The notes beneath the pieces were generated by a model. That model was given only the letters and a program-made list of their open reading frames with translations, was not told where the DNA came from and made no database searches. A DNA stretch of 64,000 nucleotides from Atopsyche davidsoni. Taxonomy: Eukaryota; Arthropoda; Insecta; Trichoptera; Hydrobiosidae. Both the position numbers and the translations under genes were made by a program. The stretch spans positions 372,001 to 436,000 of the forward strand of contig JAILWY010000011.1 in NCBI GenBank assembly GCA_022113835.1, written 5' to 3'. This document shows positions 53,892 to 64,000 of this stretch, one piece after another. The stretch's first letter is position 1. Each line of letters starts with the position of its first letter.

Positions 53892-54002
53892 TGTAGAGCA
53901 CTTGACACAGCTGACTAGTACAGCACACTCTTTCACTCGGTACATTTCCTCGCATTCTTCACTCGTCCAGACAGGCCGTCGGCCACATTCCTCTGGCACC
54001 AG
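53892..54002 (-). other. Candidate Cys-rich exon of an unknown minus-strand gene
   Basis: A GC-richer island in AT-rich DNA. On the minus strand an acceptor (catgtag) and a strong donor (GTAAGT) bracket exactly 37 codons without stop, phase 0 at both ends. The peptide begins LVPEECGRRPVWTSEECEEM and continues YRVKECAVLVSCVKCST: five cysteines in 30 residues, suggesting a secreted or extracellular domain. No family is recognised. The plus strand also has an open frame (53902-54105), but it lacks flanking sites. Confidence 0.4.
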
Positions 54003-55654
54003 CTACATGGCAACAGTGCAGGGAGTGCTCTTCACTCATATCTCTGCATTATGTTCAAGGGCTTGTGGAGATATTCTTGTAAAAGGGGTCGATCTACTTA
54101 AGTAATTTTAAGTAAAATAATTACTATGGCATATGGTTACAATAATTTAACGAGTCTCCATAGGCTACCATGTCTACCTACTCCAGATGGATCATCTATG
54201 CAATATTATAGTAATATTTGATCCCACTGCCGTTGAAAACAAATGCGGCGGCATTGATGATTAGGGAAATGATTTTTGCATTCATAGAGAAAAGAAAATT
54301 TTCAACTGAAGAAAGAAAAATATTACTTATAACCACACACCCAAACTGACTTAGAGTAATTTTAATAAAATAATTTATGTACACGCAATAAAAAAAAGTA
54401 AAAAAAAAAAACCCAAATATCAATTAGCACAAAGTTTTAGAAAATATTTATTTGAATATAATATGTCTGATGGTGTTGATACGGAGATCAGAAATCAAGA
54501 TGATCTAAAAAATTATTTACGAGTCGGTTCTGTATTTTTATTAATTCTATATTATAACTGTTTTTAAGAAAAAATGCATTTTAAAAAATCTAATGACTCG
54601 TAAACATTCACTATTAAGGCAGAGTTTAGAGATATTACTGCAGGTTATTTCTCAGTTTGACTATTTTCTTCAAACATTAAAGTATAAAATTATATTTAAT
54701 GTTCACAGAGCGCTTGCTTCATTGCATAGATTACTTGAAAGTCACACTTAAAATACAAAATGAAAAATCAATATCCTTAAAGGAAGCAAAAACAATGATA
54801 TGCAAAAGAACAAATGTATATTTTTCTAACAGTTGATTGATTTTGCTTTACGACGATATGCGTTAATTATAATTACTATGAAACACTAACATTAATCATA
54901 TGATAATAACGAATAAGAATAAATTATTTATATATTATTAAACTGCCTAAAGTTAGCAACAAAAATAAATTAGCTTAAAATCATAAAACATCTAGCGATA
55001 AATGATTTTAGATTGAAACAATAATAGCATGATACAGTAGAGTAGATGTTTCTAGAAAGCTGGATTGCTCGGGAATGAGACGTTGACTTGATTTGAGTGT
55101 GACCTGACCCCCCAAGTCTGGCTCAGGTTGACATGAAGCTCTTTAGTCAGTAATACAACCTCGCTTGTCGTTGACATTTCCAAGAAAACATACTTCTATG
55201 ATGGAACAGATTTATCAAGATGTATAAAATATAAAATCTCTATGTTAGTAAGGCTTCAAAAAATGTAAAGCGAGTGTCTCTTCACATAAAGTTATTTATA
55301 ATTACATTATCACATTGAGAAACGGAATAGAAACAATCTGTAGAAACTATATATTATTCCTAAGCACTCTTCGTTTAAATAAACTGCAAATTTTTTTTGA
55401 AAACGTATAAATGACATCCTTTGATGGAAAATTAAGGCAAATTCTTATCAAATAAATCTACAAAAACATTGCACTGCAAATATACAAACTATATTACACA
55501 AAGAAAAGAGAAACAATGACTAGCATCTAGATAAAAGTAGGAAAAATGTACAAACAAAGTAGCGCTCAACTAAAGTGTTTTTGTACTTATCCTTCGCTCC
55601 TCCACGCCTTATAATTAGTAACAGCCTTGTGTCAAGGAAAAGTTACGGAAAGTA

Positions 55655-55795
55655 CCAAAAGCAACGCTCCGGCCTGCCACACGCGACCACGCCTCCCGGC
55701 CTCTCGCCTGCTCGCAGTGAAGCTGAGAAACAACCAAATCAACACGGCGAGACCGCTGTAGCCGTGGCTCCGGGAAACCAGAATGAAGATATTGT
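55655..55795 (-). other. GC-rich island, possible exon
   Basis: A compact GC-rich block in an AT-rich region 3' of the ABCA gene. On the minus strand a good acceptor (ggttgtttctcag) precedes an open stretch (LHCEQARGREAWSRVAGRSV). Longer frames on both strands cross it. It may be a 5' exon of the unknown gene to the left. Evidence is composition and one splice site only. Confidence 0.2.
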
Positions 55796-56428
55796 AAAAA
55801 AATATCTTAAAATCTAAAAATATCACTTTATAAAAATATATTGCGCATTCTTTTAGATAGATGCACTCCAGACGATATTTCGTGCTGAACTGAATGAGTT
55901 TTAGGGCAATCGCTACTACCATGTTTTCATACAAAAACATCAACAGTTTTATTCAAACATATTTTAAGTCATTTTATAATTGAATTGATTACACACTAAT
56001 CACAATGTTCTTTGGAATACAATTCTGTTTATTTATTGCTTTTTTTCTATATAAATTTTTACTTTTATAATAAGTAATTTGAAAATTCATTGTGACAAAA
56101 ACAATTATGCGTGTAGGTAGTCTTATTTCTGTAGATTGTGATAAAAGTATTGAAAACAAAACAATACTCACTGATGCATCAAATAAGTTAAAAACTAGTT
56201 GATTATTGTATGAAAGCAACGGTTATTAATAAGCAATCAACTTGCGTGCGTGCGAGCGGCCGGAGCAGTTCTCGACTAGTAATTCACATTTCCAGTTAAC
56301 AGTAGGAGTTCCACAAACTGATGACAAAACTCTAGTTTACGGTAATTGCAAGTATGTACAATCGCTAAAATTATTACTTTAGAAACTACAATGAAAAGCC
56401 CTTATGTAAAAAGTTTCATTATCATTGA

Positions 56429-59400
56429 CTAGTGGTCTGCGTTCTCGTTCTCTGGCACTTCATCATACTGCGCGAACTTCAGGAATACCTGCTCCAGCGT
56501 AGTTTGGCTGAAGCTGTACTCCACTATGTGGAGACTCTCCTTGGCTGCGAGTAAGAAAACAAACAAATTCAGAATGAAGACGGCTAAAAATATTTTTTCT
56601 AGTTGAAAGGTCGACCGGAAATTTTAAAGTAAGTTTGTGAGCCACGCAAAGCCTATTTTGGAAGTATTTACTATAAAGCAATTAAAAAAAAGAATTTTTA
56701 TTGCCACGATTGAATGAAATATTTAAAATAAGATATTGTTCATATTGCTTTACAACTGATGTTTTATTAAGAATACTCACATGCTTCCAGCTTGGCAAAG
56801 CACCTGGCCAGCGAGCTCACGCCATGCTGAGGGACACTGAATACCAGGCGGTCTGCAAAGGACTCCTCCAGCCGCGAGTCCGAGAACAGCTCTCTCACAA
56901 ACTGTCGCACCGCCACCACCCCTCCGCCCTCCAGAGTCAGGCTGTCTGCGTCCGAAGCCGCTCGGCTTTCGTGAGTACTGAAAACAATAAAATAAGGGCC
57001 ACCTCTTTTAACTTTAATTAAAACTTTATAAGAATAATTATACCAATAACTTTTGTACAAAAAACATTTTGTACAGAAGACATTTAATTTTGTACACTTA
57101 AAATTAAGTGTCATTTATTGTTAAATGCAGACGTTTAAATATGTATCTTGTTAATTGTCTCTTCATCCCAATGATTTCAACACGTGGCCCACAGCACTCA
57201 TCTCACACAGAACAAATGAATATTATTAGAATAAAGCTATTTGAAAAATGAACATTGTTTATTTGAAATATCCAGTCATAGACTGCATGGTGTGAAATAA
57301 TTCTCAGCAGTTTAATATCTGCTTAAGTGCTATATGTACATAAATAAATAAGTAGTTCATTTTAGTGTACCTGGAGTGTATGGAAATGGAGTTGCGATGC
57401 GCTATGTCATCGTGGCTTTCTCCCAGGGGCTGCGCAACGAGTGGCGTGTGGATGGTGGCTTCTCCTGCTCCCTCTCCTGCCCCGAGGTCCCCGGCCGTGC
57501 TGCTCTCGTCACGCTCCCCCAGTGAGGGGCTGGCACTGGTCGCGCGACCTGCCAGTAGAGGAGTTCCCTTGGTCGAGTCCCGGGTAGACCCCGCGTCCGA
57601 CAGCTGCCGCTGCCTGCTCGGGTGCGACAACTTCATCTCTAGTGTGTAGCCGGCACCATACAGGTTCTTTAGATGCTGTGTCGAGCCAACGCATCTTAAA
57701 GAAGTGATTATTAAAAATTTAAATAGTAACATACAGTGTTTTTGTTGTTTATCATCAAAAAAAGGTCAGGTATATTATATAGGCATACCTCAATCCTCCC
57801 TTCACCATGATGCCAACCCTAGAGCACAAAGCATCAGCCTCCTCCATGGAATGTGTAGTGAGAATAGCACCTTTTTTACCCTGAAAATAATGAATATTAC
57901 AATATATTTTTCAGCTTGAGCATCTCTAAAGAATATTTTTCAACATCAGTTACATCAAAGCAATGGTGAGTTTTCTTGCTTATTATGGTGATCTCCTCTA
58001 GGGCATCTAGATCTCTCTCAAGACAACTTAGTGAAATGATTAGAAATAACACCATTCAAGATAGAAGGAGGACTTTAAAATGCTTGAAATTTAATACACC
58101 ATAAAAATTCATTTGACAATTAGTAAAGACTAACATTACGCTCAACCTTGTTTCTATTTGGCAATCTTCTTCATATTTAAAAAAAAGAGGCTACAAGAAA
58201 ATTACGCTACTTCTAATTTAATCTATATTAAAAGACCAAATAAAATAGGCCAAACATTTAGCAAGCCTTTTGTAACTTATTTTGTTATAAAAAAATTGTC
58301 TTAAATGATCAATTTAGAAGAATAAAATGAACCCTAAGAAATTTCACAAGAAGTTTTGGTGAGAAGGATGTATGAAAATCAGTTTCAACCTGGAAGCTGG
58401 CAAGAATGGTGTCCCAGAGGAAGCGCTTGCTGCGAGGATCCATGCCTGTGGAGGGCTCATCTAGCAGCACAAGACGCGGTGATCCCACCATAGCCATGGA
58501 GAAGGACAGTTTCCGACGCGTACCCCCGGAGCACATGTCCGTGTGCTTGCCCGCGTGCTCTGCTATCTGCAGCCCACTCAAGTACAAGTCAACAATGCTG
58601 AAATCCAAAATCACACCGTAAATGTTAAGGAAATCAATATATATATATATACACCCATGTTCTGAAAAATTATTAGTTGAATAGTTCTCACTGCTCACCT
58701 GGGAATATCTTGTTTGGGTACACCACGAATAGCAGCGTAGCACTCGAGGTGCTCCCGAACAGTGATGTTCTTCCATAGCGCATCGTGCTGAGGGCAGTAG
58801 CCCAGCATTTGAAATGCCTCATGACTGGATGCTGTCACATTGTGACCTCCTAGCACCACCTGGTAGTATTGATAAAATGTAAGGCACACTCCATTGTTGT
58901 TGACTGATAAATCAAATCAACCTTGAAAATGACCGATAAGACTTTAAAGTTAGTATTGTAATTATAATAAAACACCCAAAATAAAAAATGATAAGTTAGA
59001 AGAATAGTTACCGTTCCATTGGTGGGCGTCTCCTCAGCGGTGATGATCTTCATGGTGGTAGTCTTGCCAGCTCCGTTGTGTCCTAGTAAGCCGAACACCT
59101 CTCCAGCTTCTACAGCTAGTGACAAGGATGCCAGTGCAGCCTGAGGACCTGCTCCCGGCCCCGCGCCGCCCACCTGACCCTCCTCATCATCAGTGGGAGT
59201 GGACCCGCACGTCCGGTGACAGCACGGTGACATCTCTGTGCTCTTGTACTCCTTGCGCAGATTCTTAAGCGCAAAAGAAAGTGAATACTATTAATAATAA
59301 TAAGACATTTGGCATAAGTTGTGTCATAAGAACGGTTATAAACATATAACATATTTATGTGTTTATTTAACTATGATAAATATTATTTTTAGGAAACAGG

Positions 59401-62400
59401 TGAGATTTGATCACCCTCTATTATATCTTGGCCTGACATCTTCATTCTTTCATAAGTTTATATAAAAAATAGTTCATTCAAAAAGTTTTCAGCTTATAGT
59501 AATATAGAAAAAAATCATTAGAAGTTTAAGAGAAGATTATGACGAAATTCAACCTGTTGTTATGTGTGAAGGGTCACACATTTTTTTTTGTTGCTAAAAT
59601 AAATTATTTTAATCAGTGGAACTTCAAGCATGCCGTCTTAGCCGTCAAATGTAGCATTTCATATATCCTTATAGATTCCATCCAGTTCCCTTCACAATTG
59701 CTGATAATTTGGTCATCAAATTAGGAAGTATTGTTCATCCTTGATGTGACGTGGTGTACTCACATGCACCATGAGCACGGGCGGGTGCGGCGGCGGCGCC
59801 TTCAGCAGACCAGCCACGCGGTGTCGCTCACGGCGCACATCGGCGTCCTCGTGCTCCACTGCCTCCCCTCCTGGCGCCCTGCTGCCCAGCTCTGAGTCTT
59901 CACTCTCATCACTCGTCAGCGTACTGCTCTTCTGAAATGTCATAAAGTATCTAGCATATGATCACCCGGATAATAAAAAAAAAAGGATAGTAATTTATAA
60001 GAATTTAATTTACTAGAGTATTTGGTAATATACTATGTATGTTAATATAAGAGAATAAAAAACGAAGCGCATACCATGCCTTGTCATTAATAGTAAAATT
60101 TTTAATATTTTACTGATAATTTACATTTTACAAATATTTTTATTTTTTCTTCCTTCATAATTTATGCTGTTTGTATTTATTTTGTGATACTTCATGTTTA
60201 ATAACCAGTTACCAATTTAGCCTGAGTGTGACCCAGGCAAGGAGGTTTGTTTTACTGTGACAATTCCGAGCGTGATTCGGGCAAATCGTGTTCAGACTTG
60301 TCGGTAGTGATTTAGACCGAGCCAAATATATTGTTTTTATTGACTAACCCGTAGTGTTGTGATATACTTTCATTGTGAAATTGTGATATACTTTCATTAA
60401 GAGAATTACTGAAAATTCTCCTGCAAGGTTTTCATATAGCAATACAGCTGGCGTAAAAAAAATATGTCAATTTTTGGACTAATTTTCTTGCCAAAATGAA
60501 ACTGTTGTGGTTAAACAAAACAGTTTACTATTACTAATACTATTAAATATTTTTATATATTGATCATATTATAATCTGGTTGGTTTAAGCTCAAATAAAA
60601 TCTTTTGGTACAATAACTGACAAAACGAGACAGACTTATATACATGTAAAAAAATCATGCAGAGTTGGAAGTAAGCCACAACCTTCTGAACAACCAGTTT
60701 CAGGTGTCAAAATGCCCAAAATTGTAATGGCTAGTTGAATTAAAATGATAAGTTTTCATTTCACGGGTGGATTAGAGAGATATAAATGTCAAAGATAAGA
60801 TCCTAGACCATGGTTTATCGATGTAATAGCTTACACCCCTTTTTTATTTTGCGATTTTGTAGGTGTTTTGATGTAAAATATCGAGTGGACGGTGAAATAT
60901 TCACATAGAACTGGTTTAACAAATGACAGCACAAAGTGGGAATATATTTTGAATATATCCAATTTTGGTGTCAGTTTAATGAAATCTTATCTTTCCAACA
61001 ACACTAATTATCAATATTTAACACAAAACACTGAGGATGCTAATAATAAAATTTGTTTTGTTGGTACCTCTGGCATTCGTACCTTCTTCCTGCCAAAGGA
61101 AAATACGTCAGCGGGCCGTGCCCCGGCTTTGAGCGCATCCACGCAGCGTAGCACGGCCAGCCACAAGGGAATGTGTAGAATGGACGAGGCGGCCAAGACC
61201 ATGATCTCGCGCGTGGCATAGTCTGCTAGCGTCAGGCGAGCGCACGCTGCATTTAGTCGACACATTAAATGTACCCTGGGAAAAAATTGACAGTGTTCAA
61301 AATCAATATGAATACCATGAATCCATTCTTACTAAAAATTATAAAAACAAAAATGGTTTTTGAGACTGCTGAATTATTTACTGAGAGTGTGAGAGCTCTT
61401 TTGCCCTACAGAGGTATTGTCAAACTGAGTTTTGAATTTGAAGTTTCAGATTGAAGATGCTCTCAAAGAAAAATCTTAGATTAATATTTAAAATAAAATA
61501 TCTTTAATAAATTACCTATCGACGTAGTATATTAAGGCATAAGGGATGTACATTGTATTTAAAAAGGAAAATGTAACATGCAGTCCAAATGCCAAAGAAC
61601 CACCTGTAAAAAAAATATATCATTTTAATCAAATAAGTCTATCATTTAGTTTTCCTTATGTTCAAAGAATCTGAGTGAGAATTGCAAGTGGAATATACAA
61701 TATGACAACAGCTTTTGAAGTAATTTAATCCAATTGCGGCTGTGCTTTGTTTTATTGCAAACATGGAAATCGCAGTGAGAAAAAGGATATCATTTTCTAA
61801 ACTCTGAAGCTAATATAAAAATTATAGATTTTAAAAAGTCTGATTTCAGGACAATACCACAGGTGGTAAAAATTGGTCTGTTTCATTTTAGTGGAAGTAG
61901 ATATGTACTGATTTTGCATATTTTGGTACAAAATATACACTAAAAATGTCAAATGCTAATACAAAGTTGTAATACAGATTTAGAAATCAATATAACAGTA
62001 GTTACCTAGCCGGAACATGTCCAAAACTGCTACAAGTACAAAGGGGATCATTCCGACCCAGGTGGCTATGTTGGGGAGGATGCTCTGCGCCGAGTCCATG
62101 CGGTCAAACACATAGGACAGGCTGGTAGAAAACAGGATGGAGGCGGGGCAGTACAACGCCAGCAGCACCGTCAGGGTAATCAAGGCAGGGGGCTCGCGCA
62201 GTGATGGGATGTCATTTAGAATTATCTAGAAGCAGCACATACAATCCAAATTACTGTGTGGAAGACACACTAGTCAATGAAGATGAACCAATACCATTGT
62301 AAGTTATAGTTTTAATTTCAAACGCACAGAATTTTGTGCTTGAAGTGGATCCAGCTGAACTCAACTGAAGAGACATATCACTGATAATCATAATCAATCT

Positions 62401-64000
62401 GATAAAGTTCAACTTTTTAGCTTCAAATAAGACTTCCAAAATGGGAATTAAGTTAATTTGTTGTAAAATTATATCATTGAATACTTGTTTATGAAACTAA
62501 TATTTATTTAAATCAGAATTTTCATTAAAATGACAAGAGTTCATTATAATGTTTGATCACACATATACTAAGTTTGGAATTTCAGATAGATTCAGATATG
62601 ACTACTCATGAGAGTCACAGAAAGCTGGTTACAGAAATAATTATGTTTGAGACTACAAAAAAAGAAACATATGGGATTTATACGTACATCTCCAGGCAAC
62701 TATGTCTCTATAACTAGATCAGGATACTAACGGCTAATTACACAATTAAAAACAATATCTAAAACATTTTCATTGGGATAAATAAGAGACATGTTGTTAT
62801 GTATAGATATTTGAAATGTGATATGTTTAGTGGTTAATACAGGTTGTACACGCTAATAAATCCCTAAGGATAGTAAGAAAAATATAAATGTAGCTTACCA
62901 AAAATATTAAGGCAATAGTTATGATGAGCATCACTACAGCTAAAACTGCAAAATAGGTTGCAAAGTATAAACTAAGCGAGAGTCCATTCACTCGGAGTTG
63001 GTTCTTTGCCTTGATCTGAAAATTACCACGAAAAAGTTATAATACATTGAAAGAAACATATAATTATAGTAAATTCATTATTATAGCATGTATTACCTCT
63101 CTATCGTACACCATGTCAACCGCCAAACTAACTGGCACCAGCACAAATATCATTCCCATGAAGAGAGAACATGAAATAATACCAAGGTCAAATTCCTCAG
63201 GCTGCGCAGTCTGCTGCAGTGGGTGCGAGGAGACTTCTATGGGCTTCCATTTGTCTACCATATCAGATTCTTGCATCAAAAGTCTGAAAACAATTTGAAA
63301 AGAATGGTTTAAAAAAGTAAATGAGGTCCAGCTTCTTCTATATGCATTAATTGATTCACATAAAGCATAGGTTCCCAACGGGGGCGGTGGCGGATCCAAG
63401 GGAAAATTAATTAATTTTTTTCATTAAAATTTTTTTAATTTGTGCAGTAGATTTTTCACAAAAAAACCAGAAAATGTTAAAAAAAACTCGAACATTTTTT
63501 TTTACCTGGGCAGCAATAAATAATATACAGAAAAAAATTATAACTGCTATTTTGCGCAAAGGGGGGCGTTAGAATTTTTTTTCTTGTCAAGGGGGCAGTG
63601 GTCAATAAAAGGTTGGGAGCCTATGGCATAAAGGGGAAACAAAAATAGGTTTACTAAACAGACAGGAGTTCAAATAATCTAAGCGAGGAGTCTTCGCCAG
63701 AATAAAAAAAAGTAGGAAAGTAAGTGGATTTGGAGCAATCAAAGGCAAGTGCTGCCGTGCCTTTTTTTAATCTTCCACCTTGCTATATTCAAAAAAATGC
63801 CAAATTAAAAAAATATATTTAGGCTCCATGGTCAACAAGTAAGTGTGCTTTTTACTAGATCACAGTGAGATTTAAAATTGCTATTTTGAACCAAATATAT
63901 TTTAAAATGAAGTACTCACTTAAACATGGTATTGCTAATCAAGTTGATGATAACAGGTAAGCTGTGAGTGTATGTGTCGTTGTAGAGTGCAATGAGTGAC
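56429..64000 (-). CDS. ABCA-family ABC transporter, C-terminal half (partial)
   Basis: Fourteen exons: 64000-63920 (continues beyond), 63283-63097, 63015-62899, 62225-62006, 61603-61516, 61275-61083, 59931-59764, 59263-59012, 58859-58699, 58597-58390, 57880-57789, 57694-57371, 56977-56781, 56544-56429. About 800 residues; phases close throughout. The visible order is the luminal loop end [20 protein letters not shown], six membrane segments of TMD2, then NBD2 with Walker [12 protein letters not shown]-loop YCPQHDALW, signature [10 protein letters not shown], Walker [14 protein letters not shown] and the H-loop [10 protein letters not shown]. The end, [18 protein letters not shown], is the ABCA C-terminal element. 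ABCA proteins move lipids across membranes. Acidic and Ser/Gly-rich inserts precede NBD2 and sit inside its C-terminal domain. Which subfamily member cannot be told. Confidence 0.93.
63358..63633. mobile_element. hAT-like MITE in an ABCA intron
   Basis: The ends CATAGGTTCCCAAC (63366) and its near reverse complement GTTGGGAGCCTATG (to 63625) enclose 260 bp. The flanks ACATAAAG and GCATAAAG form an 8-bp target duplication with one mismatch, as expected for the hAT superfamily. Subterminal GGGGGCGGTGG and GGGGGCAGTGG runs lie just inside the two ends. There is no coding capacity. Confidence 0.8.

Noticed and set aside
61516..61603. Apparent frameshift in an ABCA exon
   Set aside because: A miscount of an A run on first reading; with five A's the exon is 88 nt and the phase closes.

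Overview
The window is nuclear DNA of an animal, almost certainly an insect. It is AT-rich, genes have short GT-AG introns, and the transposons are insect-type (piggyBac, mariner and hAT relatives, tRNA-like repeats). An arthropod-style initiator (TCAGTT) lies before one gene. I cannot fix the order. The SELENOO gene has TAG where relatives read selenocysteine, which would fit a lineage that lost selenoproteins, such as moths, beetles or wasps. No CRISPR, operon or bacterial feature is expected or seen.

Left part (1-13.3 kb). A head-to-tail tandem duplication dominates. Unit A is about 352-4830 and unit B about 4850-11063. Each unit holds, in order, an unrecognised minus-strand gene, ribosomal protein L6 on the plus strand, and a small fast-changing arginine-rich gene. 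RpL6 is intact only in unit B (five coding exons, 274 aa). In unit A it is a doubly deleted remnant with a perfect last exon, and a 671-bp TTAA-flanked MITE sits in its 3' flank. Unit B still shows the empty site. A decayed piggyBac-like transposase follows at 11.8-13.3 kb.

Middle part (13.7-46.3 kb). There is a complete two-pore channel gene (TPC1 type, 15 coding exons, 810 aa) with two alternative phase-matched first exons, one carrying a dileucine lysosomal signal. A repeat island follows at 27.5-30.1 kb: a fold-back element with 64-nt perfect arms, a related element with a tRNA-like core, and a TTAA MITE. Next come mevalonate kinase (minus, six exons, 407 aa) and BOLA2 (minus, three exons, 85 aa). 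The intronless glucosyltransferase ALG6 (537 aa) is nested in BOLA2's first intron on the same strand. A broken mariner lies inside a longer inverted repeat. SELENOO (plus, 12 exons, 588 aa) closes this part.

Right part (46.3-64 kb). There is an intronless RAD54 (minus, 765 aa), then AT-rich sequence with two candidate minus-strand exons of an unknown cysteine-rich protein. The 3' half of an ABCA-type lipid transporter (minus, 14 exons, about 800 residues, running off the right edge) follows, with a hAT-like MITE in one intron.

The genes do not form a pathway. They are ordinary housekeeping genes: translation, lysosomal ion flux, isoprenoid synthesis, Fe-S trafficking, N-glycosylation, mitochondrial AMPylation, DNA repair and lipid export. 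All exon coordinates come from reading splice sites by eye and checking that phases close; no alignment or transcript evidence was available.
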